Under the pieces are notes generated by a model, which made no database searches, was not told the origin of the DNA, and saw only the letters and a program-made list of their open reading frames with translations. Of a DNA stretch of 64,000 bases, positions 43,270 to 52,074 are shown in pieces. This DNA is from Slackia sp. (lineage in GTDB: Bacteria; Actinomycetota; Coriobacteriia; Anaerosomatales; Anaerosomataceae): assembly GCA_020725885.1 (NCBI GenBank), contig DYEA01000008.1:198119-262118 (forward strand), written 5' to 3'. Each line of letters starts with the position of its first letter. Within the stretch, counting starts at the first letter, position 1. A program made the position numbers and the translations under genes.

Positions 43270-44768
43270 TGCTCAGACCCCGCTTCGAGGATCACCTGGT
43301 CATCGGCAAGTACACCGGCAAGGTCATCATCGGTGTGGGCTTGCTGATGGCGATCCCGCTCGTCACGTCGCTCGTGTTCGCCGAGTGGGACACCGCCATC
43401 GACTTCGTCATCGGGATGGCCGCGTGCTTCGTGTTCGGCCTGGCCACCCAGATCGCGTGCCGGACGGACAAGGACCTGGAGTGGAGCCACGGGCTCGTCG
43501 TCGCGTCCGGCTCGTGGCTGGTCGCGACCGCGCTCGGGGCGCTGCCGCACTACCTGTCGGGGCACGAAGGCTCGTATCTCGACGCGATGTTCGACGTGAT
43601 GAGCGGGTACACGACGACCGGGTTGTACCTGCTGCAAGACCTCGACCACGTGAGCCACGGGCTGAACATGTGGCGCCACGTGCTCACCTATGCGGGCGGG
43701 CAGGGCATCGTGGTCATCGCGCTCGCGTTCCTGTTCCGCGGGACTGCCGGCGCGTACAAGGTCTACGTCGGCGAGGGCAAAGACGAGCGGCTGCTGCCGA
43801 ACGTGATCAACACGGCGCGGGCGATCTGGCTGGTCTCGCTGGCGTGGCTGGCGGTCGGATGGGTGGCGCTGAGCATCGCAGGCCTGGCGCTCGGACAGGA
43901 GCCGGTGCGGGCCGTGCTGCACGGGCTGTGGGTGTACATGGGAGCGTGGTCCACGGGCGGCTTCGCTCCGCAGTCGTACAACACCATGTACTACCATTCG
44001 ATCGTCTATGAGGTGCTGTGCGCCATCGTGATGGTGGCTGGCTCGTTCAACTTCGCGCTGCACTGGGCCGTGTGGACGGGCAAGCGCTCCGAGATCCGCA
44101 AGAACATCGAGACCGTCTCGTTCGCGATCACCCTGACGGCGCTCGTGCTGCTCGCGACATTCGTCTTGGCCCGCGAGGGTGTGTACTCGGATGCTGTGAT
44201 CCTCACGCGCAAGGTCTTCTACCAATTGGCGTCAGGACACACGACGACCGGCTTCGCGACGATCTTCTCGCGCGCGTTCGTGACGCAATGGGGACCTGTG
44301 GGGATGCTGGCGACCACCATCGCTATGGCGATCGGCGCCTCCGCATGCTCGACTGCGGGCGGCATCAAGGGCATCCGCGTCGGCGTCATCGCGCGCGCCT
44401 TCTTCCACGACGTCCGCAAGATGCTCGCGCCCGAGTCGGCGCTCGTGCGGACCACCTATCACCACATCCGCGACGTGGCGCTCGAAGACCCGATCGTCCG
44501 CAGCGCCATGACCATCACTCTGGCGTACGTCGTGATGTACTTGGTGGTCACCGTGGCTGGGGTGGTGAGCGGCTACCCGGTGGTGGAAGCGGCGTTCGAG
44601 GGCGTGTCGGCGGCGTCGAACACCGGGCTCTCGTGCGGCATCTCGGTGCCGAGCATGCCGGCGGCCCTGAAGGTCGTCTACATCCTCGCGATGTGGCTCG
44701 GGCGTCTCGAGTTCATGTCCGTGTTCGCGCTCGTCGGCTACGGCGTTTCGATCGTGAGGGGGCGGTAA
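43269..44768 (+). CDS. trkH: Potassium transporter TrkH
   Basis: The 499-residue membrane protein has the four pore-loop selectivity filters of the TrkH/KtrB family: MSGYTTTGLY, GAWSTGGFAP, SGHTTTGFA and SAASNTGLS. The GSFNFALHW segment and the intramembrane loop CSTAGGIKGIRVG are also typical. It imports K+ under control of the TrkA-type proteins encoded upstream. ATG at 43269 shares a base with the stop of the small TM protein. Confidence 0.95.
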   Translation: MLRPRFEDHLVIGKYTGKVIIGVGLLMAIPLVTSLVFAEWDTAIDFVIGMAACFVFGLATQIACRTDKDLEWSHGLVVASGSWLVATALGALPHYLSGHEGSYLDAMFDVMSGYTTTGLYLLQDLDHVSHGLNMWRHVLTYAGGQGIVVIALAFLFRGTAGAYKVYVGEGKDERLLPNVINTARAIWLVSLAWLAVGWVALSIAGLALGQEPVRAVLHGLWVYMGAWSTGGFAPQSYNTMYYHSIVYEVLCAIVMVAGSFNFALHWAVWTGKRSEIRKNIETVSFAITLTALVLLATFVLAREGVYSDAVILTRKVFYQLASGHTTTGFATIFSRAFVTQWGPVGMLATTIAMAIGASACSTAGGIKGIRVGVIARAFFHDVRKMLAPESALVRTTYHHIRDVALEDPIVRSAMTITLAYVVMYLVVTVAGVVSGYPVVEAAFEGVSAASNTGLSCGISVPSMPAALKVVYILAMWLGRLEFMSVFALVGYGVSIVRGR

Positions 44769-44770
44769 GC

Positions 44771-45346
44771 GTGGCGCACAGAAAGCTGCTCGCAGCTCTC
44801 GCTACGCTCGTCGTGGCGGCAGCGCTGGCCGGGTGCGCCGAGACCGGCACGGGCAGCGCCGTCCCCAACCCGAACGAGATCGGCAGCGGCGTCCTCGTCG
44901 AGCACATGAAGGAGTACGACGGCATGACTGTGACCTTCACGGGCGAGGCGATCGGCGAGGCCATGGTGCGCGGCGACCACGCGTGGATCCACCTCAACGA
45001 CGACGCGTACTACGAGAAGAACATCGAAGAGGGCGCCTCGCTCGGCGGGCAGAACAGCGGCATGCCGGTGTGGGTGAGCGCGGACCTCGCGGCCAAGATA
45101 CAGGTGTTCGGCGACTACAAGCACGGGGGCGACGTCGTCCGCGTCACTGGCGTGTTCCATGATGCGTGCGCTGAGCACGGCGGAGATACCGACATCCACG
45201 CGGAGTCGCTGGATGTCGTGCGTCCTGGCCGCCGGGTGGTGGACGAGCCGAAGCCGGCGAAGCTCGCGTGGGCGGTCGGCCTGTCGGTCCTTGCGGGCGC
45301 GCTGTTCGTCGCCGAGCGGAAGAGCGCGGGCGCGCTCCGGTCGTGA
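44771..45346 (+). CDS. Lipoprotein with OB-fold-like domain
   Basis: The 191-residue protein has a lipoprotein signal (LVVAAALAGC), then a domain (VLVEHMKEYDGMTVTFTGEAIGEAMVRGDHAWIHL) like the OB-fold domains of small exported proteins. A second hydrophobic segment follows near residue 170. Function unknown. It starts two bases after trkH and overlaps the YhhN gene by four bases, so it is likely part of the potassium operon transcript. Confidence 0.75.
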   Translation: MAHRKLLAALATLVVAAALAGCAETGTGSAVPNPNEIGSGVLVEHMKEYDGMTVTFTGEAIGEAMVRGDHAWIHLNDDAYYEKNIEEGASLGGQNSGMPVWVSADLAAKIQVFGDYKHGGDVVRVTGVFHDACAEHGGDTDIHAESLDVVRPGRRVVDEPKPAKLAWAVGLSVLAGALFVAERKSAGALRS

Positions 45347-45984
45347 CGGGGGTGGAAGCGCCTGTCATCGCGGTCGCCGCCGGGACGGCAGGCGCGCTGG
45401 CCGCTGCCGCCGCGGATCGCCGTGCCGCGTACGGCGTCGCGAAGGCGGTCGCAAGCGGCGGGTTCGTCTGGCTGGCGGCCTGGTCGGCTCTCGCGTCGCG
45501 CGCCGTCCCCGCTGCTCTCGTGCTCGCCGGGCTCGCGGTGGCGGCGCTGTCGGACGTGGTGCTTGCGGCCCCAGGACGCGGTGCGCTGCTCGCTGGGTTT
45601 GGGGGCTTCGCGCTCGCGCACCTCCTATCGACGGCGGGCTTCTTGCTCCGCGCTGGGGGGCCGTGGGCGCTAGGAGCGGCGTTGGCGGGAGCGGTCGCAG
45701 CCTGGGCCGTGCGGCGCTGGCTGGCTGCTCGCCTCGGCGGCCGGGTCCTCGATGCGGTGACCGCGTATGCCGCGGTCGCGGGAGCGCTCGCCGCCGCAGG
45801 CGTCGGTGCTGCGTGGGCGACCGGGGCATGGCAGCTGGGTCTCGGCGCGATCCTCGTCGTGGCATCCGATCTCGCTGTCGCGGCCGAGCGATTCTTCGGC
45901 CGCGGGTGGGCGGCGAAAGCCGTGGGGCTGCCCGTCTACTACGCCGGGCAGGTGCTCGTCGCGCTCGGGATCGCCATGCTGTGA
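45343..45984 (+). CDS. YhhN family (lysoplasmalogenase-like) membrane protein
   Basis: The 213-residue protein is almost entirely membrane helices, about seven or eight. The pattern AALSDVVLAAP, then GFGGFALAHLLSTAGF, and near the end SDLAVAAERFF and PVYYAGQVLVALG follows the YhhN/TMEM86 family, whose characterised members hydrolyse lysoplasmalogens. GTG at 45343 overlaps the lipoprotein stop. Activity here is inferred only. Confidence 0.8.
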   Translation: MTGVEAPVIAVAAGTAGALAAAAADRRAAYGVAKAVASGGFVWLAAWSALASRAVPAALVLAGLAVAALSDVVLAAPGRGALLAGFGGFALAHLLSTAGFLLRAGGPWALGAALAGAVAAWAVRRWLAARLGGRVLDAVTAYAAVAGALAAAGVGAAWATGAWQLGLGAILVVASDLAVAAERFFGRGWAAKAVGLPVYYAGQVLVALGIAML

Positions 45985-46077
45985 GCGCCGTTTCCGTTCC
46001 GTGACCGCCCCGTCGCTTGCGCGTCGCCGCTGCCGGCTATCCTGGCCTCACCGACGGTTGCGGGGAGAGGGGGAGCG

Positions 46078-46947
46078 ATGCGGCAACCGAAGCCGGGAGG
46101 GGTCGCGGCGATCTCGCGGAGCGTGCTGAGCGCGACGGCAGGAGCCGCCGTGAGGCGCGTGCGCCGCGAGCTGCAGTGGCGGGACCGGCGCTACGACTTC
46201 GAGGTGGCTCACGGGGCGGCTCCGTTCGAGCACGTGATCGCGGAGCACGCGACGCCGCTGATCCGCCGGCTGGCAGGCGTGGACGAGCGCTTGCAGCGCA
46301 ACAAGGCGGTCAACCTGCGGCTGGCCGTTGCGCGACTGGACGGCGTGGTCGTGGCGCCCGGCCAGCGGCTCTCGTTCTGGCGCGAGGTCGGCAAGCCGAC
46401 GCACCGTCGCGGGTTCGTCGAAGGGCTCGTGCTCAAGCAAGGTCGGCTCTCATCGGGTGTCGGCGGCGGGCTTTGCCAACTCTCGAATCTGCTGTACTGG
46501 ATGACGCTGCACACACCACTCACGGTGGTCGAACGCTGGCGACACAGCTACGACGTGTTCCCAGATGCCGGTCGCACACAGCCGTTCGGCAGCGGCGCGA
46601 CCGTCGCGTGGCCGCTGCTCGACCTGCAGATCGAGAACCGCACGGCGGCTCCGTATCAGCTCACGCTCGCGGTGACCGGCACGCACCTCGTGGGCGTGTG
46701 GACGTCGCCGGAGCCCGTGCTCCAGCGCTACCGCATCGAGGAGCGGAACCACCGCATCACGCACGAGGGGCCCGGCGTGTACGTGCGGCGCAACGAACTC
46801 TGGCGCGAGACCGTGCACCCCGACGGCCGCGTCGAGGCCGAGCTCGTGGCGGTCAACGACGCGCGCATGATGTACGCGCCGTTCCTGCCGGAGGCGTCTC
46901 AGGGTTCGGTGGCCTCGCCTTCGTCGGCCCCGTCGTCCGCGGCCTGA
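46078..46947 (+). CDS. VanW family protein
   Basis: The 289-residue protein contains the VanW core: VNLRLAVARLDGVVVAPGQRLSFWREVGKPT, then GLVLKQGRLSSGVGGGLCQLSNLLYW, HSYDVFPDAGRTQPFGSGATV and LDLQIENRT. VanW occurs in some glycopeptide-resistance clusters and more widely in envelope-associated proteins; its function is unresolved. No vanA/B-type genes are here. ATG follows GAGAGGGGGA. The 3' end overlaps sdpI by 49 bases in antisense. Confidence 0.9.
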   Translation: MRQPKPGGVAAISRSVLSATAGAAVRRVRRELQWRDRRYDFEVAHGAAPFEHVIAEHATPLIRRLAGVDERLQRNKAVNLRLAVARLDGVVVAPGQRLSFWREVGKPTHRRGFVEGLVLKQGRLSSGVGGGLCQLSNLLYWMTLHTPLTVVERWRHSYDVFPDAGRTQPFGSGATVAWPLLDLQIENRTAAPYQLTLAVTGTHLVGVWTSPEPVLQRYRIEERNHRITHEGPGVYVRRNELWRETVHPDGRVEAELVAVNDARMMYAPFLPEASQGSVASPSSAPSSAA

Positions 46948-47624
46948 CCGTTGCCTGCCTCAGGCGGGCCCATCTCCTCGGGGTGGCGCCGCTTGTACAG
47001 CAGCATCGAGTAGACGTACGTGACGGGCAGGATCGCGAGCGTCCAGCCGAGCATGACGATGACGTTTGCGGGCGCCGGCAGGAACGCTGCGGCGATGGTG
47101 AGCGCGCCGCCTGCGGCGAACAGCCTGCCGCCCAGGCGGTTGGTCTTCACCCACACGACTTCGTCGGAAAGCGTCCACGAGTAGCGGACGCCCATCGTCC
47201 AGTTCGGTTTCACGCGACCGAGGTGGTTGCCGAGCACTACGAACATCAGGCCGGTGCCGACGAGAAGCAAGCGATCCATCGGGAACGACGGCTCGAACGC
47301 CGCGACGAGCGTCCCGACGAAGACTGCGGCCATCAGCCCCGTCACCAGCTCGAGCACAAGGAAGTAGACCTGCTTCGAACGCAGGATGTTGCGGCGGCGC
47401 GGGTCGAAGTACGGCATCACCATGAACAGCGCGTACAGGCCCAGCGCCATGAGCGGGGCGAAGAACACCGAGCCGAACGACTTGTCCGCCCAAGCGTCGA
47501 TCTCACCGGCCGCGTTCCAATGCATCGGGATGCGCGCGGGCAGTCGCGGGTACGCGATTGCGCCGGCGACGAGCATCGCTACGATCAGCAGGAGCGGCAG
47601 CTTGGGCATGTCCTTCGGGTTCAT
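46899..47624 (-). CDS. sdpI: SdpI-family membrane protein (DUF1648)
   Basis: The 241-residue protein has six hydrophobic segments, an N-terminal DUF1648 part ([22 protein letters not shown]) and an SdpI part ([29 protein letters not shown]). In Bacillus subtilis SdpI gives immunity to the SdpC toxin and signals to SdpR. ATG at 47624 overlaps the stop of the ArsR-type gene. No SdpC-like toxin gene is visible. Confidence 0.9.
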   Translation of the reverse strand: MNPKDMPKLPLLLIVAMLVAGAIAYPRLPARIPMHWNAAGEIDAWADKSFGSVFFAPLMALGLYALFMVMPYFDPRRRNILRSKQVYFLVLELVTGLMAAVFVGTLVAAFEPSFPMDRLLLVGTGLMFVVLGNHLGRVKPNWTMGVRYSWTLSDEVVWVKTNRLGGRLFAAGGALTIAAAFLPAPANVIVMLGWTLAILPVTYVYSMLLYKRRHPEEMGPPEAGNGQAADDGADEGEATEP

Positions 47625-47905
47625 CCAGCATCCTTTCGCGGCGTCCGGTCTCCGGCGATCTCAAGGGCGAACGCGATGAGCTCCTGGAACAGGGTCGCGT
47701 CCAGCGAGTAGACGATCTCTTGCCCGCGGCGCTCGGCCGTGACGAGGCCAGCGCTCTTGAGCGTCGCGAGGTGGTGCGAGATCGAGGGCTTCGAGATGCT
47801 GAAACGCTCCGCGATGGCGCCTGCCGTGAGATCGCCGTCGCGCAATAGCCGCAGGATCTCGCGCCGCGTCGGGTCCGAGAGCGCTTTGAAGACGTCGCCA
47901 GCCAT
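47621..47905 (-). CDS. sdpR: SdpR-like ArsR-family autorepressor
   Basis: The 94-residue winged-helix protein reads [50 protein letters not shown]. It has no ELCVCD-type metal site, in line with the SdpR branch. It is coupled to sdpI by a four-base overlap. A 22-base imperfect palindrome lies just upstream, so autorepression is expected. Confidence 0.9.
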   Translation of the reverse strand: MAGDVFKALSDPTRREILRLLRDGDLTAGAIAERFSISKPSISHHLATLKSAGLVTAERRGQEIVYSLDATLFQELIAFALEIAGDRTPRKDAG

Positions 47906-47921
47906 CGCCGCCTGACCGGAT

Positions 47922-47943
47922 TAGATATTTAGCCAAACATCTA
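47922..47943. promoter_or_regulatory. Putative SdpR operator
   Basis: TAGATATTTAG is followed directly by CCAAACATCTA, with nine of eleven positions symmetric. It is a sharply AT-rich island in a GC-rich region, 17 bases upstream of sdpR, and overlaps the probable promoter. Confidence 0.65.
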
Positions 47944-48015
47944 AATACCACGCTTGCACGGTCTTGTACAGTGGTGCGTGAAGGTTCGAGCACCTTAGCC
48001 GGCTGGAGGCGCCCC

Positions 48016-48507
48016 GTGAGGATCCGCGAAGCGACGCTCGACGACGTGCCGAGGCTCGCCGAGTACGCGGCCGAGCTGTTCTCGGAAGGCCTGCCGGGCA
48101 TCTTCGCGCGGCCCGCTCCGACGCTCGAGGAAGAAGAGGCGTTCGTGCGCACCAGGCTCGAGCCGGACAACGCGGTCCTGCTCGTGGCCGAGGAGGGCGG
48201 TTCGATCGTCGGGCTGCTGGACTTCGTCGGGGGCCGGTTGCCCGAAGACCGGCACGCGGGCGTCTTCGGCGTGAGCGTGCGGCGCGGATGGCGGGGCCGC
48301 GGAGTCGGAACGGCGCTCATCCGCGCGCTCGAGGCGTGGGCCCGCGAGCACGGCGTCGCACGCATCGAGGCCCGGGCGTGGGCGAGCAACCCCCGCGCGA
48401 TCGCGCTGTACGAACGGCTCGGGTACGAGCGCGAGGGCGTGTGCCGGGCGGCGGTCGTGCGGGACGGCGAGCCGGTCGACGTGGTGATCCTGGCTCGGCT
48501 GCTCTGA
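48016..48507 (+). CDS. GNAT family N-acetyltransferase
   Basis: The 163-residue protein has a GNAT fold with the acetyl-CoA loop VRRGWRGRGVGTALIRALEAWARE (near residue 90) and the C-terminal NPRAIALYERLGYEREGV. The substrate is not evident; RimI/PhnO-like or amine acetylation are possible. GTG at 48016 follows GGAGGCG. It diverges from sdpR across the AT-rich operator. Confidence 0.88.
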   Translation: MRIREATLDDVPRLAEYAAELFSEGLPGIFARPAPTLEEEEAFVRTRLEPDNAVLLVAEEGGSIVGLLDFVGGRLPEDRHAGVFGVSVRRGWRGRGVGTALIRALEAWAREHGVARIEARAWASNPRAIALYERLGYEREGVCRAAVVRDGEPVDVVILARLL

Positions 48508-48592
48508 TGGCGGGTGCGAGGAGCTGACCCGCAGCGTGCGTCGTTCCGTTGCGGGTCGCGCTGGGGTGCCGTACAATACGCGGATGCCAGAC

Positions 48593-48668
48593 GCGGGCGT
48601 AGCTCAGTTGGTAGAGCGAGAGCTTCCCAAGCTCTAGGCCGCGGGTTCGAGACCCGTCGCCCGCTCCA
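48593..48668 (+). tRNA. tRNA-Gly (anticodon CCC)
   Basis: A complete cloverleaf is visible. The acceptor stem is GCGGGCG/CGCCCGC, the D arm GCTC...GAGC, and the anticodon stem AGAGC/GCTCT with loop TTCCCAA (anticodon CCC). The T arm is GCGGG-TTCGAGA-CCCGT, the discriminator is T, and CCA is encoded. A TACAAT -10 lies at 48572-48577 and a hairpin terminator follows. Confidence 0.96.
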
Positions 48669-48678
48669 GCGCATCAGC

Positions 48679-48706
48679 CGGCCGCCTTCGGGCGGCCGTT
48701 CTCGTT
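48679..48706 (+). terminator. Terminator of tRNA-Gly
   Basis: CGGCCGCC and GGCGGCCG form an eight-base-pair stem with a TTCG tetraloop, followed by TTCTCGTT. Confidence 0.75.
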
Positions 48707-48838
48707 CGCCGCTCGTCGCCCAGAGCAGCCGCCCGTCGCGTCCGCCTTGCCGAGTGCCGTGCGCGCCGCTATCATGCGAACAGGTGTTCGCAACGCCGCC
48801 TCCCCGTCTCCGCGGCGACCGGCTGACGGAGGCATGAG

Positions 48839-49762
48839 ATGAGAAGGGCGGCTTTCTTCATCGCAGCGACGCTGGTCGCGTGGTCGACCGCGGGATTCAC
48901 TCAAGCGCTCGATTCGCTGGCGCGGCCCGTTTCTGGCATCGCGCTCGTGCGATTCGGGGAGCGCTATGGGTCCGAGCATCAGTGCACGCACTGGGGGCTT
49001 GACTTGGCGGGGACACCGGGAGAGCCAGTCCGGGCGCCGTGCGGAGGCACCGTCGTGTTCGCCGGGCTGATACCGGCGGACGGCGGGGGCAGGACGGGCG
49101 CAGTGACCATCCAGCCCGAGGACGGACTGGCCGTGACGGTCTCGCCGCTGGCCGCGGTCGCGGTGACGCGCGGGGATGTTGTGGACCGAGGGGCGACCGT
49201 CGGGGTGCTGGCGGCCGCCGGGGACGGCTCTTCGAACGAGCCGCACCTGCACTTGAGCGTGCGGCGCGAGGGGCGGTACGTCGACCCAGAACAGTTGTTG
49301 GAGCCCAACGGGCCTGTCCACGGCGGCGAGCCCGAGCAGGCCAGTGTGGGGCTCGAGCCAGAGCCGCCGGCTTCCCTCGGGCAGCATCCGGAGACGGTGC
49401 ACGGCTCGAGCACTCCCGCCGCGAGCGCCGGTCCGTGCGCGCAGGCCGCTGGAGGGATTGCAGATCGACAGGCCGCTCCAAGCGCGCACGGTGCGAGAGA
49501 GCTTTGCACAGGTTCCTGCTCGTCGCCGGGCGCGGACGCCTACGGGGTCCGCGCGGCGTATTGGCGTGCGACGGCTGCCCGAAGGTCGATCCGCGCAGCG
49601 TCGGGAGGCTCGCCCGCGGTCGATCAGCGAGCGCCGAGGGTCGCCCTCTGTGCGCCGCGGGTCGGGGATCTGCCGGTTTCAGGAGCGGCTGGCATGGCGG
49701 GCGTGGCGGCGGCCTGCGGTGCGGTCTTCGCGTGGCGGAGGACTGCACCCGCGCGCGCATGA
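48839..49762 (+). CDS. M23-type (LytM) peptidase-domain protein, exported
   Basis: The 307-residue protein has a signal or anchor sequence (to about residue 24) and an M23/LytM domain (THWGLDLAGTPGEPVRAPCGGTV ... NEPHLHLSV). The HxxxD and HxH pairs that bind zinc are present, so peptidoglycan endopeptidase activity is possible. The second half is low in complexity with several cysteines and ends in a hydrophobic segment (AGMAGVAAACGAVFAW). ATG at 48839 follows GGAGG. Confidence 0.78.
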   Translation: MRRAAFFIAATLVAWSTAGFTQALDSLARPVSGIALVRFGERYGSEHQCTHWGLDLAGTPGEPVRAPCGGTVVFAGLIPADGGGRTGAVTIQPEDGLAVTVSPLAAVAVTRGDVVDRGATVGVLAAAGDGSSNEPHLHLSVRREGRYVDPEQLLEPNGPVHGGEPEQASVGLEPEPPASLGQHPETVHGSSTPAASAGPCAQAAGGIADRQAAPSAHGARELCTGSCSSPGADAYGVRAAYWRATAARRSIRAASGGSPAVDQRAPRVALCAPRVGDLPVSGAAGMAGVAAACGAVFAWRRTAPARA

Positions 49763-49808
49763 GGGGACGGAGGAGATGCGCAGCGTGTCAGACCCCGGGG
49801 GTACATGT

Positions 49809-49837
49809 TTGAGGACGCGGCGGGACTCTGATACACT
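49809..49837 (+). promoter_or_regulatory. Promoter of the rpsF operon
   Basis: TTGAGG (49809-49814) and TACACT (49832-49837) with a 17-base spacer; the S6:S18-like leader begins four bases later. Confidence 0.6.
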
Positions 49838-49841
49838 GCGA

Positions 49842-49896
49842 GGGCTTCATTTCCTGCCCCGGGCTGACGCCTTCGAGTCCCGGGGCCGTCTAGCCC
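49842..49896 (+). promoter_or_regulatory. S6:S18-binding leader of rpsF
   Basis: An outer stem GGGCT (49842-49846) with AGCCC (49892-49896) and an inner stem CCCCGGG (49857-49863) with CCCGGGG (49879-49885) enclose an internal loop. Its 3' strand starts with CCG (49886-49888). This is the shape and key triplet of the leader bound by the S6:S18 complex, through which rpsF operons limit their own expression. Confidence 0.7.
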
Positions 49897-49911
49897 AGAG
49901 GAGGTGAACGA

Positions 49912-50205
49912 ATGAAGGCGTACGAAGTCATGCTCATCATCAACCCCTCGCTCGACGAGGACGGTCGCGAGGCGCTCCTGAGCAAGGTCCGGGGAGTCAT
50001 CACCGCATCTGGCGGCGTCGTCGATTCCGAAGACGCATGGGGCAAGCGGAAGCTGGCCTACGAGATCGCCGGGCTCGCGGAAGCTGACTACCACGTGCTC
50101 ATGTTCCACGCCGACGCAGCTGCCGTCGCCGAGCTCGACCGCGTCCTGAAGATCACGGATCCGGTCGTCCGCTTCAAGATCATCCGTCGCGACGACCTCG
50201 ACTGA
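49912..50205 (+). CDS. rpsF: 30S ribosomal protein bS6
   Basis: The 97-residue protein has the bS6 pattern MKAYEVMLIINPSLDEDGRE, WGKRKLAYEIAGLAEADYHVLMF and ITDPVVRFKIIRRDD. It binds 16S rRNA with bS18. ATG follows GAGGAGGTG. It starts the conserved rpsF-ssb-rpsR cluster. Confidence 0.97.
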   Translation: MKAYEVMLIINPSLDEDGREALLSKVRGVITASGGVVDSEDAWGKRKLAYEIAGLAEADYHVLMFHADAAAVAELDRVLKITDPVVRFKIIRRDDLD

Positions 50206-50257
50206 CGGGGCGAAGCGGGCCAGAGGCGGCCGATGGCCGCACGAACGAGGTGGAACC

Positions 50258-50668
50258 ATGAGCATCAACAAAGTCGTCATCACAGGCAATCTCACGCGGG
50301 ACCCGGAGTCGCGCGCCACAGCCAACGGCATGAGCGTGCTGAAGCTCGGTGTGGCCGTGAACGACCGCCGGAAGAACCCAAGCACCGGCGAATGGGAAGA
50401 CGTGCCGAACTTCATCGACGTCACGGTCTTCGGGGCCCGGGCCGATGCGCTTGCGCGGCTTCTCAAGAAGGGCATGAAGGTCGCCATCGAGGGTCGTCTG
50501 CGCTGGAGCCAGTGGGAGACGCCTGAAGGCGAGAAGCGAAGCAGGCTTGAGGTCGTCGCCGACGAGATCGAGTTCTTCTCCGCACGAGGCGAGGACGTCC
50601 CGGCAGTCTCGGCGCGGCCTCCCGTGCCGGTCGATGAAATCAACGACGGCGACGAGATCCCCTTCTAG
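50258..50668 (+). CDS. ssb: Single-stranded DNA-binding protein
   Basis: The 136-residue protein has an OB fold (INKVVITGNLTRDPESR, NFIDVTVFG, KGMKVAIEGRLRWSQWE), a short linker and an acidic tail DEINDGDEIPF. The tail is the conserved protein-interaction tip. It coats single-stranded DNA during replication and repair. Position between rpsF and rpsR is the standard one. Confidence 0.97.
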   Translation: MSINKVVITGNLTRDPESRATANGMSVLKLGVAVNDRRKNPSTGEWEDVPNFIDVTVFGARADALARLLKKGMKVAIEGRLRWSQWETPEGEKRSRLEVVADEIEFFSARGEDVPAVSARPPVPVDEINDGDEIPF

Positions 50669-50758
50669 GCGATACGAAACCGGCCGAGGCGCGGACCCCT
50701 CCCGCCCCGGCGTGGCACAGCAGCAGCCGCTCGCGGCTGTTCGAAAGGAGGCTGCACA

Positions 50759-51019
50759 GTGAGCGATTACGCTCGGAAACCGAAGCGCAAGTACTGCCAG
50801 TTCTGCAAGGACAAGGTCGAGTACATCGACTACAAGGACGTCAACACCCTGCGCAAGTTCATGACCGACCGCGGGAAGATCAAGCCGCGGCGCGTGTCCG
50901 GGAACTGCGCGCAGCACCAGCACCAGCTCTCGACGGCGATCAAGCGTGCCCGCGAGATGGCGCTCGTGCCGTACACGATCCCGGTCGTGAGCGGAAGGGT
51001 CGATGGCAAGCGTCGCTGA
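50759..51019 (+). CDS. rpsR: 30S ribosomal protein bS18 (zinc-binding type)
   Basis: The 86-residue protein has [20 protein letters not shown] and [33 protein letters not shown]. The CQFC and CAQH groups make a four-residue zinc site, so it is the C+ form. GTG at 50759 follows GAAAGGAGG. Its end overlaps the DUF2232 gene by 17 bases. Confidence 0.97.
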   Translation: MSDYARKPKRKYCQFCKDKVEYIDYKDVNTLRKFMTDRGKIKPRRVSGNCAQHQHQLSTAIKRAREMALVPYTIPVVSGRVDGKRR

Positions 51020-51968
51020 CAGCGGCGACGGCCACGCCGGCCGGGTCATCGCTGCAGCGCTGGCGGCTATCGCGGGGGCGTGCGTCACTTTGGCCTTCCC
51101 GCCAGCGGGGCTGCCGCTGGCTGCCGCAGCGCTCGCGTGGATATACGTTCGGCGCGGACCCATCGCGGCGATCGCCCTCGCCGTGCTCGCGGGCGGCTCG
51201 ACGGTCGCGGCCGACCGGGTCGGCCCGCTGTACGTGACGCCGTGGCTGCTCTTGGCCGGCCCTGCCGCAGCGGCGATGCTCAAGCGGGTACGGTTCGAGA
51301 CGGTCGTGCTCGTCTTGACGGTGGCGGTGGCCGCCGTATGGGCAGGCGCGGTGGCGGGCGCGGCCGCTGCGCAGGGCACCGACGTGGCATCGATGTTCCG
51401 CGAGAGCGTGCTGCAGGCCGCGAACCAGGGCATCGCCGGCGCGGAAGCCGGCGACGCGGAGGCGCGCAAGCAGCTGCAGGAGCTGGCCACGAGCGTGGTG
51501 CGCGTCCTTCCGTCGGTGCTCGCGTTCTTGGCCGGCGTCACGGCGGTGGCGTCAGTCGGCGCGGTCGTGGCGACGCTCCGGCGCAGCGGCGCGGAAGTGC
51601 GGACGGTGCCGCCGCTCGCGGAGTTCGACCTGGACCCGCGCGTCGTGTGGGCCCTCATCGGAGCGCTCGTCCTGCTTGCCGCGGACAAGTTCTCGGGTGG
51701 CTGGCGCGGCGGCATGCTGGGCGTGGTCGGCGAGAACGTGCTGCTCACGATGCGATGGGTGCTCTTCGCGCAAGGCATCGCGGTGTTCGCGGGCCTGTAC
51801 GAGCGGTCGAAGATGTCGAGAGCCGGCAGGGCCTTCGGGTACGCCGCGCTTGCGATCACCGAGGCGGTCTTGCCGCTGGTGAGCCTCACGGGGCTCGTCG
51901 ACATCTGGCTCAACCTGCGGAAGCTGCCGCGCGATGGACGAACCGAGGCGCCAGTGCCGCCGGAATGA
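51003..51968 (+). CDS. yybS: DUF2232 (YybS-like) membrane protein
   Basis: The 321-residue protein has about eight hydrophobic helices, starting [25 protein letters not shown], and ends with a [16 protein letters not shown] segment typical of DUF2232. In Bacillus YybS is encoded in the same neighbourhood, between rpsR and rplI. The GdpP phosphodiesterase gene that usually follows is absent. ATG overlaps the rpsR end. Confidence 0.85.
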   Translation: MASVADSGDGHAGRVIAAALAAIAGACVTLAFPPAGLPLAAAALAWIYVRRGPIAAIALAVLAGGSTVAADRVGPLYVTPWLLLAGPAAAAMLKRVRFETVVLVLTVAVAAVWAGAVAGAAAAQGTDVASMFRESVLQAANQGIAGAEAGDAEARKQLQELATSVVRVLPSVLAFLAGVTAVASVGAVVATLRRSGAEVRTVPPLAEFDLDPRVVWALIGALVLLAADKFSGGWRGGMLGVVGENVLLTMRWVLFAQGIAVFAGLYERSKMSRAGRAFGYAALAITEAVLPLVSLTGLVDIWLNLRKLPRDGRTEAPVPPE

Positions 51969-52074
51969 CAGCGCAGTGCGGCCGCGAGGCGCATGTGGCG
52001 TTCGCGGCCGGGCCGCACTACAGTGGAAGTACCGCACGGCCCGGATGGGCCTTGGGGACGGAGTAGGAGTCGAT

